Shown: positions 17,966 through 26,383 of the stretch, in pieces | Position numbering within the stretch: the first letter of the stretch is position 1 | Layout of the letters: every line of letters starts with the position of its first letter | Source: CAYSLZ01 sp964468355 | GTDB taxonomy: Bacteria > Patescibacteriota > Microgenomatia > UBA12405 > JAHJSD01 | Direction of reading: 5' to 3' | Length of the DNA stretch: 52,171 nt | Assembly: GCA_964468355.1 (NCBI GenBank) | Contig: CAYXSV010000017.1 | Coordinates: forward strand, 1 to 52,171 | Notes under the pieces: generated by a model | What the model was told of the DNA's origin: nothing | What the model saw: only the letters and a program-made list of their open reading frames with translations | Database searches by the model: none | Translations under genes and position numbers: made by a program

Positions 17966-19081
17966 ATGGCTATATTGTCAAATTCAAATATTTCAAACCA
18001 TCTAAAAATTGTTTTTCAGGACTTGGGGAGCTTTTTTACAGCTTACTTTAATTTTTTTAAAAATTTATTTAGTGGTTTGTTTTGGTATTTTGAATCGGTA
18101 AAAAACTTTTTTTCCGGTTTACTTTATCGAAAACGAGGCCGTTGGGCCAGGCCTTTTGCTCATTTCTTTTTAGCAATGTTTTTATTTTTAGGGATTACTT
18201 TAACCCCTAGAATCGAAGAAGCGCTTTATCGTGAGAATATACAGTGGAATACTTATTCTCCAAGTTCGGCTTATGCTACTTATAATCAAGAAGAAAGAAG
18301 TGTAACCACTATTGAATCTTCACACCAGCGTGGAGAAATAATTACTTATACAGTACGGGAAGGGGACACTGTTTCATCAATTGCTGAAAAATTCGGAGTA
18401 TCTATTGAAACAGTGATTTGGGCAAATGATATTTCTTCCGTGACAAAAATTAAAACCGGACAAAGGTTAAAAATTCCTCCGGTTACCGGCATAGTCCATG
18501 AAGTTCAAAGAGGAGAGACGGTTTACTCAATTGCTAAAAAGTATCAGTCCAATCCTCAGGCAGTTGTTGATTTTCCGTTTAATTCTTTTGCCAATGATGA
18601 AACATTTAGTTTAGCGGTTGGCCAAACCTTAATAGTTCCGGATGGGGTTAAACCGAAAGCTGAACCGGCTGCTCCCCGGCCGACTGTCTATCTTGCTCAA
18701 ACAGACGTTCAAACAGGCGGCGGCGGTAGTTTTATTTGGCCGACAAGCGGAAGGATAACGCAACGCTATGTTTGGTATCATCGCGGCTTGGATGTTGCAA
18801 ACAAAAACGCGCCGGCGATAGTTGCTTCGCAAGGTGGAAGAATTTCAGCAGTTATATACGGACGTTATGGTTACGGAAATCATGTTGTTGTTGACCACGG
18901 CAACGGTTATCAAACTTTATACGGCCATATGAATAAAATATATGTTACGGCAAATCAGCAGGTTTCCTCCGGACAAGCCCTTGGCCAGATGGGGTCAACC
19001 GGTCGCTCAACCGGAGTGCATTTGCACTTTGAAGTTATCCGTAACGGCGTAAAATTAGATCCGCTGTCTGTTTTACAGTAA
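17966..19081 (+). CDS. LysM-domain M23 family metallopeptidase
   Basis: A cell-wall endopeptidase or amidase activator. From the 17966 start (371 residues) there is a cytoplasmic N-terminus, one membrane helix (FFLAMFLFLGITL), and two LysM peptidoglycan-binding domains (YTVREGDTVSSIAEKFGVS and HEVQRGETVYSIAKKYQ). The C-terminal M23 peptidase has the zinc ligands in HRGLDV and HLHFEV, plus YGHM, so it should be catalytic. The frame opens at 17951, but the -10 element 5 nt before 17966 supports the later ATG. It follows rho closely and probably takes part in wall remodelling with SpoIID and FtsH nearby. Confidence 0.92.
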   Translation: MAILSNSNISNHLKIVFQDLGSFFTAYFNFFKNLFSGLFWYFESVKNFFSGLLYRKRGRWARPFAHFFLAMFLFLGITLTPRIEEALYRENIQWNTYSPSSAYATYNQEERSVTTIESSHQRGEIITYTVREGDTVSSIAEKFGVSIETVIWANDISSVTKIKTGQRLKIPPVTGIVHEVQRGETVYSIAKKYQSNPQAVVDFPFNSFANDETFSLAVGQTLIVPDGVKPKAEPAAPRPTVYLAQTDVQTGGGGSFIWPTSGRITQRYVWYHRGLDVANKNAPAIVASQGGRISAVIYGRYGYGNHVVVDHGNGYQTLYGHMNKIYVTANQQVSSGQALGQMGSTGRSTGVHLHFEVIRNGVKLDPLSVLQ

Positions 19082-19088
19082 CACTTTT

Positions 19089-19116
19089 GTAGGGACAACT
19101 CTAGAGTTGTCCTTAC
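19089..19116 (+). repeat. GTAGGGAC palindrome between convergent genes
   Basis: A 13-bp stem (19089-19101 with 19104-19116, one G-T pair) around a 2-nt loop. Neither strand is followed by a T-run, so its role as terminator is uncertain. It resembles the GTAGGGGC-type REP palindromes seen in many bacterial genomes and a decayed copy at 43761-43790. Confidence 0.6.
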
Positions 19117-19124
19117 GATAAAAA

Positions 19125-19430
19125 CTACCCCGTTATTTTTATTCCGAAGACTAGTTCTACAATTTGAAGAATAAAATAAGTTCCTAAAACTATAATAAAA
19201 CCGGCTAAGGCATATACAATTTTATTAGTTCCTTTTTTAATTCCTTCCGGATTACCGCCTGAAGTCAACAAGTCAAAACCGCCGGCAATTAAAAAACCAA
19301 ACATAGCGACTCCGGCAAGAGCAATTGCGTAATTCAGGCCCTTTGAAATAACATCTGCTAATTTCAAGCCGCTGAATTTAAAATCTGTGCCGGTGTATTC
19401 CGGCAAGTCAACGGCGGCATAAATTTTCAT
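19125..19430 (-). CDS. TrbC/VirB2-like pilin subunit (second of pair)
   Basis: 101 residues. A short extracytoplasmic N-terminus is followed by hydrophobic segments GLNYAIALAGVAMFGFLIAGGFDLL and IVYALAGFIIVLGTYFILQIVELVFG, flanking a basic loop with the TSGGNPEGIKKG motif. This is the usual TrbC/VirB2 pattern, in which the protein assembles into the type IV secretion pilus. It overlaps the preceding paralogue by 4 nt (ATGA), implying translational coupling and perhaps a two-component fibre. No other pilus gene is adjacent. Confidence 0.75.
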   Translation of the reverse strand: MKIYAAVDLPEYTGTDFKFSGLKLADVISKGLNYAIALAGVAMFGFLIAGGFDLLTSGGNPEGIKKGTNKIVYALAGFIIVLGTYFILQIVELVFGIKITG

Positions 19431-19750
19431 CGTTGTAACCCCGGAATTTGTAATATGTCAACTCCAATTATTTGTAATATAAAAAGTGAAAAAATGGCAA
19501 AAACTAATCCGGCTACAGCACTGGTTATTATTTCTTGGCCCGTTTTCAGCTTTTCGGGGTTGCCGGCAGAAGTAATTATTAAAAATCCGCCGTAAAGCAT
19601 TAAGAGAAAAGCAATTCCCCCCATAATGCCTAGTAAATGAGGGAAAAGCCATTCAACAAAAACATTGCCGTCGTCAATCGGGATACAACCGATTGCTGTA
19701 TTGATGCCTTGGTTTCCGGTGGCCGGTTTACAAAAAATATCAACTGCCAT
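19427..19750 (-). CDS. TrbC/VirB2-like pilin subunit (first of pair)
   Basis: 107 residues. Two cysteines in the N-terminal segment (residues 7 and 18) could form a disulfide. Two membrane helices (LLGIMGGIAFLLMLYGGFLIITSA and IITSAVAGLVFAIFSLFILQIIG) surround the AGNPEKLKTGQE loop. The same loop motif in the downstream gene (GGNPEGIKKG) shows that the two are paralogues. Its promoter is divergent from, and interlocked with, that of the PP2C-like gene at 19807. Confidence 0.75.
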   Translation of the reverse strand: MAVDIFCKPATGNQGINTAIGCIPIDDGNVFVEWLFPHLLGIMGGIAFLLMLYGGFLIITSAGNPEKLKTGQEIITSAVAGLVFAIFSLFILQIIGVDILQIPGLQR

Positions 19751-19756
19751 ATTTAA

Positions 19757-19799
19757 ATTATAGATTAGCTTTGTTTACTTAACAAGTATGTTCTATAAT
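19757..19799. promoter_or_regulatory. divergent promoter pair, pilin and PP2C-like genes
   Basis: Minus strand: TTGTTA (19785-19780), 17 bp, TATAAT (19762-19757), then 6 nt to the pilin ATG. Plus strand: TTGTTT (19771-19776), 17 bp, TATAAT (19794-19799), then 7 nt to the ATG at 19807. Each -35 lies between the other promoter's elements, so simultaneous firing is unlikely. Confidence 0.65.
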
Positions 19800-19806
19800 G
19801 AAGTTA

Positions 19807-21618
19807 ATGAAGTTCCAAACTGAAGTTAAGCAGGTTTTGGGTACACCGGGCCAGAAGGCCTGGAGCCAGGTCCATCATTTCCTTCCTGATAAAAAGGATA
19901 AATTTTTAAAACGTGGAGAATTAATCCTTCTTGTTAGTTTAGGAGAAATTAGTGATAGTCAGCCGACAGCCGCTGTTGGAAGGGAAATAATTTCCAGATT
20001 TCATGAAGAGTATTACGGTAATCTTGAAAAGAAGCCAATGGCTGCTTTAGAAGAAGCGGCTAAAAAGGTAGCCCAAGAAAAGTCACAATATTTTGATCGC
20101 CCACAGGAAATAAGCTTTGTTTGTCTAGTTATATGGAAAAACATCGCTTATTTATTAGTATATCACCAGGGAAAAATTTTATTAAGGAGAGAGAAAGAAA
20201 CAGTTCAGATTTTAGACGGTCTAGACAAAAATCCGGCTTCTGCTTCCGGTTTTATAAAAACCGATGACATTTATGTTTTAGGAACAACGGATTTTTTCTC
20301 AAAACTTCCATCAGCGATAATTGATTCCGGATTAAGTGAAGGTGATTTAGAGAAGATAATTGAAATTTGGGCGCCCGTAGTTCACGCTCGTGAAGATCAG
20401 GGGCGGTTGGGAGCAGTGATAATTAAAATTGGTAATCAGCAAAAAAATCCCCAATTTGTTGAATCGGAACCTAAAGAAACAATTGTTAATAAAAAGAAAA
20501 AAAAGATTATTAAAGTACCGCAACTAAATTTTGGATTTATAAGGAGTTTTTTAAATAAAATCTCCTCATTATCGATTGCCGTCGGCTTTTTGATTTTATT
20601 GGGGGTTTCAATAATTTTTGGTTGGCGTAAAAGGCAGGAACAACAGAAGCAGACAAGGACAGTTGAATTATCTTCTGTTATTGAGGAGAAAATTTCGAAT
20701 GCCACGTCAATTCGCAATCTTGATCCGGAAGAGAGTTTAAATCTTTTGAAAGAAGCGGAAGTAATGGGTGACGAACTTAAAGAGTTTGATAAAGCAAAAG
20801 CCGAGGCCTATATCAGCCGGGTTGAGGAAATTAAAAAGAATCTCGGTGATAAAGCTTTACAGCCGGAAATGTATTATGACATGCGTCTGGTTGATGAAAA
20901 TATTGAAATCGGGTCGGTTTTTTGTGATGGCAAAAAAGCGCTGGTTCAGGATTTAAAAGGAAAGCGCTTGGTTGTTATTGACCTAGACAATAAGTCAGCT
21001 GAAATTATTGCCGCTGGAGATAATTTATCCGGTGAAGGTCAATTAACTTTTACTGAGGGCAGGCAGTATTTTGTTTTTGACAAAGAAGTATATTGGGTGG
21101 ATGATGATAAGCTTTCTAAACTTCTTGATTTGGAAGCGGAGTCGGTGATTACTGCCGCCGGTGGATGGTTAGGAAATCTTTATCTTCTTGATTCCGGTCG
21201 GGAACAAATTTGGAAATTTCCTGTGATCAGTGGAGGAATAGGATCAGGAAGACCGTGGCTGAATTCTAAATCGGATTTGGACTTTAGTGGGTTAACAGAT
21301 ATGTCAATAGACGGAAATATTTGGCTGTTGGCGGAAGACGGCAAAATATTTAATTATCTTTCCGGAGAAAAACAAGATTTGGCAATGCAGCTCCCCGCTG
21401 GTATTGGTAAAGCAGAATTTTTGTCCGTTGCCCGGGAAGCAGAACGCTTGTCTTTTTGGGATGCAGATAATAAAATAATTTGGTTATTTTCCAAAGAAGG
21501 CGATTTTATTCTTCGACAACCGGTTGAATTTGAAAATTTACGTAATATGTCTATAGCCTCTGATGGCTCAAAAGTTTATTTGTTTGCAAAAGATAAAATT
21601 TATTTAGTGGAATTGTAA
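19807..21618 (+). CDS. PP2C-fold/beta-propeller membrane protein
   Basis: 603 residues. Residues 1-210 resemble a PPM/PP2C phosphatase fold (GELILLVSLGEI, ISFVCLVIWKNIAYLLVYHQGKILLRR, FIKTDDIYVLGTTDFF), but the metal-binding aspartates are not in the usual places, so it may be inactive. One membrane helix (around residues 255-272) follows, then a coiled coil (285-350), then a propeller-like C-terminus (DNIEIGSVFCDGKKALV, GWLGNLYLLDSGREQIWKF). This arrangement is common in Patescibacteria and suggests a cytoplasm-to-exterior sensor, which is inference. The start is set at the second ATG: the TATAAT overlaps the first ATG (19798) and lies 7 nt before this one. Confidence 0.7.
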   Translation: MKFQTEVKQVLGTPGQKAWSQVHHFLPDKKDKFLKRGELILLVSLGEISDSQPTAAVGREIISRFHEEYYGNLEKKPMAALEEAAKKVAQEKSQYFDRPQEISFVCLVIWKNIAYLLVYHQGKILLRREKETVQILDGLDKNPASASGFIKTDDIYVLGTTDFFSKLPSAIIDSGLSEGDLEKIIEIWAPVVHAREDQGRLGAVIIKIGNQQKNPQFVESEPKETIVNKKKKKIIKVPQLNFGFIRSFLNKISSLSIAVGFLILLGVSIIFGWRKRQEQQKQTRTVELSSVIEEKISNATSIRNLDPEESLNLLKEAEVMGDELKEFDKAKAEAYISRVEEIKKNLGDKALQPEMYYDMRLVDENIEIGSVFCDGKKALVQDLKGKRLVVIDLDNKSAEIIAAGDNLSGEGQLTFTEGRQYFVFDKEVYWVDDDKLSKLLDLEAESVITAAGGWLGNLYLLDSGREQIWKFPVISGGIGSGRPWLNSKSDLDFSGLTDMSIDGNIWLLAEDGKIFNYLSGEKQDLAMQLPAGIGKAEFLSVAREAERLSFWDADNKIIWLFSKEGDFILRQPVEFENLRNMSIASDGSKVYLFAKDKIYLVEL

Positions 21619-21648
21619 TAGCAGGCATAAGCTTGCGTAGCATAAATT

Positions 21649-23397
21649 ATGAAAAAATTTATATTATTTTTAATTCTGTTTTTATTTTTGGGCGGAGCGT
21701 ATTGCATACGCCCCTTTCCGATACAGGCAGCTGACTGCAGAAAAGACTGCTCCACTATTGATGAATGTCAGCAGTTTATTGAAGAGTGCGGCGATATTCT
21801 TGACTTGTATGACCAAGCTAATTTGAATAATAAACAAACTCTGGAAGAATTTAAGGTTCAAGTAAGCCGTTTTGAGTCAATGATAAATTCAGCTGATAAT
21901 CAAATTACCGGGTTGGAGGATAAAATTATTAACCAAGAAGCGGATATTGAAATACAAAAATTATTACTTGCCAATCGTGTAAGGCGTCTTTATGTACACC
22001 AGCAGGCGTTTTCTACTTTGACTATCTTTTTGTCTTCGGAAGGAGGCGGACATTTTATCCGCCAAATGTTTTATCAGCAGTTAGTTACTAATGAAGATAA
22101 AAAAGCGATTGGAAATTTAAGTCAAGAACTGGCTGATTTAAAAGATAACAAAGAAAAATTGGAGAAAAACAAGGTTTGGCTGGCTCAAAAAAAGAAAGAG
22201 GCAGAAAATAAAATTTCTTTTTTGGAAGGTGAAATTGCTAAAACCGAAGATTATTTGGAGGTTTTATCAACAACAATCGAAAAGTTATCGGAAAAACAAG
22301 AGGCATTGCTGGCAGCTCGGTCCGGTCAATTTACAACCAGTGTTGGTAATGTGCCGGTGAGCAACATCCCTTGTTCCGGCCCGCCGGGAAGCCCTAGTTA
22401 TTGCGATCCGGGTGGTGGAAACTGGTTTAGTGTTTTTTCTTTCGGCGCCTGGACGCACAGAAAGGGGATGAGCCAATATGGAGCAAAAGGCCGTGCTGAT
22501 GCCGGCCAAACTGCTGAACAAATTTTAGAGGCCTATTACGGAAAAAAGCCGGTGGATAAAGATACAGGCGGCACAATTTCCGTTTCCGGGTTTGGAGATT
22601 TAGATTTTGAAAATTATTATCTATACGGCATAGCTGAAATGCCGAGTTCATGGCCTCAGGAAGCTCTAAGAGCTCAGGCGGTAGCTGCCCGTACTTATGC
22701 TTATCGCTATAAAGTTGAAGGTAAGACTATTTGCACTACCGAGGCCTGTCAAGTCTTTAGAAAGGACAAAGCCGCCACTGTTGCTAACGACTCTAATCAT
22801 GCTTGGCATCGAGCTGTTGAAGAGACAAAAGGCAAAGTATTAGAAGATGTAATTACTTATTACTCGTCAACCGCCGGTGGTTATTTGACTACCTCGGGTT
22901 GGGATACAGAGTGCGGCGACAACAGCTGTTGGCCGGATCAGGCCTGGGAGGTAAAATCAAAATCACCCTGGTTTTATTCCGGTTGGTTTACTCAAAATTA
23001 TAGTTCCGGTTCAGCAAATTGTAATCGTTCGCATCCATGGTTGAATGAAAAAGAAATGGCCGATATTTTAAACGCCTGGTTGGTTTTAAAAGAACAAGGA
23101 AATGATGACCGTATTTTACCGGTAACCATAAATAATTGCCCGATAGGCGGTGTTTCCGGGAATCCTTATTCCATGGACGAGTTAGCTGACAAGGCAAATA
23201 ATTACGGCGGAGCTTATACCTCTGTTACCGATGCATCCGTTAATTACAGCGGTGACGGTTATACGGCAACAGTTACTTTTGATACCAACAAGGGTGCGGT
23301 TGACATTTCAGGAACAGAATTTAAGAAGGCCTTTAATTTGCGCGCGCCCGGCTATATTGCGGCAAGAAGCTCTTTGTTTAATCTTGAAAAGAATTAA
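21649..23397 (+). CDS. SpoIID/LytB-domain secreted protein with coiled coil
   Basis: 582 residues. A signal peptide (cleavage near PIQAA) is followed by a cysteine-rich patch and a long coiled coil (residues 60-225, similar to PcsB/CwlO N-domains), then a SpoIID domain. The latter is clear from GMSQYGAKGRADAGQ, QALRAQAVAARTYA-like (ALRAQAVAARTYAYRY) and YYSSTAGGYLTTS. In sporulating Firmicutes SpoIID is a lytic transglycosylase; here, without sporulation, it likely cleaves peptidoglycan during division or pilus passage. The last 20 nt overlap the end of the convergent ftsH. Confidence 0.88.
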   Translation: MKKFILFLILFLFLGGAYCIRPFPIQAADCRKDCSTIDECQQFIEECGDILDLYDQANLNNKQTLEEFKVQVSRFESMINSADNQITGLEDKIINQEADIEIQKLLLANRVRRLYVHQQAFSTLTIFLSSEGGGHFIRQMFYQQLVTNEDKKAIGNLSQELADLKDNKEKLEKNKVWLAQKKKEAENKISFLEGEIAKTEDYLEVLSTTIEKLSEKQEALLAARSGQFTTSVGNVPVSNIPCSGPPGSPSYCDPGGGNWFSVFSFGAWTHRKGMSQYGAKGRADAGQTAEQILEAYYGKKPVDKDTGGTISVSGFGDLDFENYYLYGIAEMPSSWPQEALRAQAVAARTYAYRYKVEGKTICTTEACQVFRKDKAATVANDSNHAWHRAVEETKGKVLEDVITYYSSTAGGYLTTSGWDTECGDNSCWPDQAWEVKSKSPWFYSGWFTQNYSSGSANCNRSHPWLNEKEMADILNAWLVLKEQGNDDRILPVTINNCPIGGVSGNPYSMDELADKANNYGGAYTSVTDASVNYSGDGYTATVTFDTNKGAVDISGTEFKKAFNLRAPGYIAARSSLFNLEKN

Positions 23398-25246
23398 TTA
23401 TTTCCTCAAATTCCTTCCGGTCGAGGGTTTCTTTTTTGATCAGACGGGTTGCCACTTCATCAAGACATTTTTTTTCTTTTTTCAGCAATTTTTGTGCTTT
23501 TTGATACGAGTCAATGATAATCTTTTTAATTTCGTTATCGACTTTGGCTTTAGTTCTTGGTGAAATTTCGTCTGGCTCCATATATGTTCCACCCCACTCA
23601 GTAGTATCAACTTGTCGGCCGTAATAAAGTGGGCCGAGGTCGCTCATTCCATATTCCACAACCATTTTCCGGGCGATTTGGGTTGCGTGCTCAATATCCT
23701 TAGCTGCTCCTGACGTCATTTCGTTAAATATCATTTCCTCAGCCGCTCTGCCCCCCATTAGAGTAATAATTTTTGATACTAATTGAGTTTTGCTTTGGTG
23801 TACTTTATCTTTTTCCGGCGGCATTAAAGTATAGCCGAGAGCAATGCCTCGAGCAACGATTGAAATTTTTTCAACCGGGTCAGCTTCCGGGCTGAAATAG
23901 CTGACAACTGCGTGGCCGGCCTCATGGTAAGCAGAAATTTTTTTCTCTTCTTCAGATACTAAGCGTTTTTTTTGAGGACCGAGTTTAACTTTGATTGCCG
24001 CCTCATCAAGTTCAGTAGGACCAATATTCTTTTTATTGATTCTAGCTGCTAAAATAGCTGCTTCGTTAAGCATGTTTTCCAAATCAGCCCCGGAAAAACC
24101 AACTGTCCTTCTGGCCAGTTTTTTAAAAGAAACCCGTTTAGAAAAAGGTTTTCCTTTTGAATGAAGTTTTAAAATTGATTCTCTTTCCTCCAGGTCAGGT
24201 AAATTAAAAATAATTCGTCGGTCAAAACGCCCGGGCCGGGTTAAGGCCGGATCTAATATATCCGGTCGGTTAGTAGCCGCTAATATAATTATTGTTTCAT
24301 TTGGTTCAAGCCCGTCCATTTCTACAAGTAATTGATTTAATGTTTGTTCTCTTTCTCCGTGACTACCGGCAAAGCCACCCATTCCTCTAACCCCGCCGAT
24401 AGCATCCAGTTCATCAATAAAAATAATTGCTTTCTGAGCTTTGCGTGCATTTTCAAAAAGGTCCCTGACTCTACTTGCGCCGATGCCGACTAACATTTCC
24501 ATAAATTCCGACCCAGCCATGTGCAGGAAGGGAACTTTAGCTTCACCGGCAATTGCTCGAGCCATTAACGTTTTTCCTGTGCCGCTTGGGCCGACGAGCA
24601 ATACGCCTTTAGGGATTCTTGCCCCCATTTTTTGGTATTTTTTAGGGTTTTTAAGAAAATCGACTATTTCTTTAATTTCATTTTTGGCTTCTTCTAGACC
24701 GGCTACGTCGTCAAAAGTTGCTTTGCCGTTTTTTTTAAAAAATTTTGCTTTTGATTTTCCGAAAGAAAAAATACTTGATTGTGCTTTGCCGGCTTTTTTA
24801 TAAATCATCCAAAAAATAAAACCGGTAAGTACAATTGGTCCTAAAGTCGCGACTAGATTGCCAATTATTTTAAGCGTATCTTGATTATTGACTTGATAAT
24901 CAAGGCTTGTTGGGTTAATATCTGCGTTGACCAATATTTCGTTGAAACTAATGCCCGGCTCTTTTTGACTGTAAACAGTAGTATCGTCGTTAAGAGTCAG
25001 GTTTATTCGGTCATCGATTACGGTAACTTGTTTAACTTCATCATTCTTAATTTTTTCAAGGACGTTGGACAGGGATATTTCTTTATCTGGTTGGTCGGTT
25101 AAAGCGGTTATGCTTGAAATTGCATAAAGAATTAAAAAACCAATTAAAATTGCCTGGATGACTTTTTTCCAGGTGGAATTTTTTTTCTTTTTTTTCTTTT
25201 TTTTCTTCAGCTTTATTTTCTTTTTTAAAGAATTAAGGTTTTTCAT
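23378..25246 (-). CDS. ftsH: ATP-dependent zinc metalloprotease FtsH
   Basis: A membrane-bound AAA+ protease for quality control. 622 residues. A lysine-rich N-terminus is followed by TM1, a short extracytoplasmic domain, TM2 (ATLGPIVLTGFIFWMIYK), the AAA module with Walker A GPSGTGKT, Walker B IIFIDELDAIG and SRH NRPDILDPALTRPGRFDR, and the zinc motif HEAGH. All catalytic features are intact. The N-terminal lysines come from three tandem 9-bp units, each with an A8 run, prone to slippage. The 3' end overlaps spoIID antisense by 20 nt. Confidence 0.97.
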   Translation of the reverse strand: MKNLNSLKKKIKLKKKKKKKKKNSTWKKVIQAILIGFLILYAISSITALTDQPDKEISLSNVLEKIKNDEVKQVTVIDDRINLTLNDDTTVYSQKEPGISFNEILVNADINPTSLDYQVNNQDTLKIIGNLVATLGPIVLTGFIFWMIYKKAGKAQSSIFSFGKSKAKFFKKNGKATFDDVAGLEEAKNEIKEIVDFLKNPKKYQKMGARIPKGVLLVGPSGTGKTLMARAIAGEAKVPFLHMAGSEFMEMLVGIGASRVRDLFENARKAQKAIIFIDELDAIGGVRGMGGFAGSHGEREQTLNQLLVEMDGLEPNETIIILAATNRPDILDPALTRPGRFDRRIIFNLPDLEERESILKLHSKGKPFSKRVSFKKLARRTVGFSGADLENMLNEAAILAARINKKNIGPTELDEAAIKVKLGPQKKRLVSEEEKKISAYHEAGHAVVSYFSPEADPVEKISIVARGIALGYTLMPPEKDKVHQSKTQLVSKIITLMGGRAAEEMIFNEMTSGAAKDIEHATQIARKMVVEYGMSDLGPLYYGRQVDTTEWGGTYMEPDEISPRTKAKVDNEIKKIIIDSYQKAQKLLKKEKKCLDEVATRLIKKETLDRKEFEEIINSFQD

Positions 25247-25254
25247 AGCTACTT

Positions 25255-25263
25255 AGTATAACA
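25255..25263 (-). promoter_or_regulatory. extended -10 promoter of ftsH
   Basis: On the minus strand TG-T-TATACT, ending 8 nt before the ATG at 25246. The 14-mer AGTATAACATAAGT (plus strand, 25255-25268) recurs exactly at 32472-32485. Confidence 0.6.
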
Positions 25264-25271
25264 TAAGTTCA

Positions 25272-25292
25272 GCTGAAGGCCGAACGCTAACC
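25272..25292 (+). repeat. GCTGAAN heptad tract between ftsH and PH gene
   Basis: Units GCTGAAG, GCCGAAC, GCTAACC. The tract starts 3 nt beyond the shared 14-mer promoter block and occupies the -35 zone of the ftsH promoter. Confidence 0.65.
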
Positions 25293-25303
25293 ACATAATT
25301 TTA

Positions 25304-25312
25304 TGATAAAAT
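25304..25312 (+). promoter_or_regulatory. extended -10 promoter of PH-domain gene
   Basis: TG-A-TAAAAT, ending 5 nt before the ATG at 25318. Confidence 0.6.
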
Positions 25313-25317
25313 AAGTT

Positions 25318-26067
25318 ATGGCAGATATTTATAAGCCGGAACCGCCGCCGTCCAGAGATGAGGTTGAGGATAAGGAAACTAAAAGCCCAATTCCTAAGCC
25401 AAAAAGTAAGCAATCCAAGAAAAAAAAGAAGAAAAAGATAAAAAAGAAAAGTAGAAAGAAAAAAGAAGAAACACCAAGAGAAAGAGTTTATAAAATTGTC
25501 GGCCGGTCAAGAAATCCTTTATCCGGCTTTATTGCCCGCCCGCACCGTTCCCATTTCGAAACTCAATTTGAAAAAGAAGAAATTATCTTGCTTTTAAGGC
25601 GCCATCTTATCACTAATTTGGGCTGGATTATTTTAGCTATATTTTTATCTTTTGCACCGTTGTTATTGCTTAATTTCCCTTTATTTGATTTTTTGCCTAC
25701 ACGATTTAAATTTATTTTGTTTATTATGTGGTATATGTTTGTTTTTGCCTATACTTTAGAAAGTTTTTTATCGTGGTACTTCCAGGTATTTATTATTACT
25801 GATGAGCGGCTTGTTGATATTGATTTTTATAATTTAGCTTATAAGGAAATTTCCGATGCGGAAATAGAAAATATAGAGGATATTACTTTAGTCATGGCCG
25901 GACCGATTCAGTCGTTGTTTAATTTTGGAAACGTAAGAATACAAACCGCCGGCCAAGCTCCGGAATTGGAGTTTGAACAAATTCCTCAGCCAATGAAGGT
26001 AATTGACGTTTTAAAGCAGTTACAGCTTGAAGAAAAGCAAGAGACAATAGAAGGGAGAGTAATGTAA
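25318..26067 (+). CDS. bacterial PH-domain (bPH2-like) membrane protein
   Basis: 249 residues. The first 60 are strongly basic with long lysine runs. Two membrane helices follow (NLGWIILAIFLSFAPLLLL and FILFIMWYMFVFAYTLESFL), then a YFQVFIITDERLVDIDF strand that marks the bacterial pleckstrin-homology domain (DUF304/bPH2), with the conserved IENIEDITLVMAGPIQSLFNFGNVRI segment. The role of bPH2 proteins is poorly defined. The next small membrane gene starts 2 nt downstream, so the two may act together. Confidence 0.8.
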   Translation: MADIYKPEPPPSRDEVEDKETKSPIPKPKSKQSKKKKKKKIKKKSRKKKEETPRERVYKIVGRSRNPLSGFIARPHRSHFETQFEKEEIILLLRRHLITNLGWIILAIFLSFAPLLLLNFPLFDFLPTRFKFILFIMWYMFVFAYTLESFLSWYFQVFIITDERLVDIDFYNLAYKEISDAEIENIEDITLVMAGPIQSLFNFGNVRIQTAGQAPELEFEQIPQPMKVIDVLKQLQLEEKQETIEGRVM

Positions 26068-26069
26068 AA

Positions 26070-26300
26070 ATGGAAGTATTAATAGATTTTTTTAGCGGAA
26101 CTGGTATTTGGACTATAGCCAAAATCCTTGTCATTATTGGCTTGGTCATATACTTAATATTTGCCTTAGTAGTTGTTAAACAGGTTAAAATGATGACTAA
26201 AGTTATTTCAGGAGACCTTGATTTGCTGATTAAACTAATTTCCTGGGTTCATTTTCTGGTTACCATTTTTACTATTTTCCTTGCCATAATTATTCTCTAA
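26070..26300 (+). CDS. small two-helix membrane protein
   Basis: 76 residues with two hydrophobic helices (IWTIAKILVIIGLVIYLIFALVVV and IKLISWVHFLVTIFTIFLAIII) joined by a short basic loop. Small membrane proteins of this shape are frequent in Patescibacteria, but I cannot name a family with confidence. It is cotranscribed with the PH-domain gene; a GGGAG-type site in the end of that gene (about 26052-26056) could serve as ribosome binding site. Confidence 0.65.
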   Translation: MEVLIDFFSGTGIWTIAKILVIIGLVIYLIFALVVVKQVKMMTKVISGDLDLLIKLISWVHFLVTIFTIFLAIIIL

Positions 26301-26348
26301 TAGTCTGGCAATCTTCTAATCCAACTAACCTTAAACCCTCTACCTTCG

Positions 26349-26376
26349 TTATTATACGACGGTCGTCGGATAATAA
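26349..26376. terminator. bidirectional hairpin between convergent genes
   Basis: A 13-bp dyad (26349-26361 with 26364-26376, one A-G mismatch) with a GC-rich CGACG/CGTCG core and TTATTAT/ATAATAA flanks. It lies between the plus-strand 26070 gene and the minus-strand fusion gene and can serve both strands. Confidence 0.6.
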
Positions 26377-26383
26377 TTGACGC

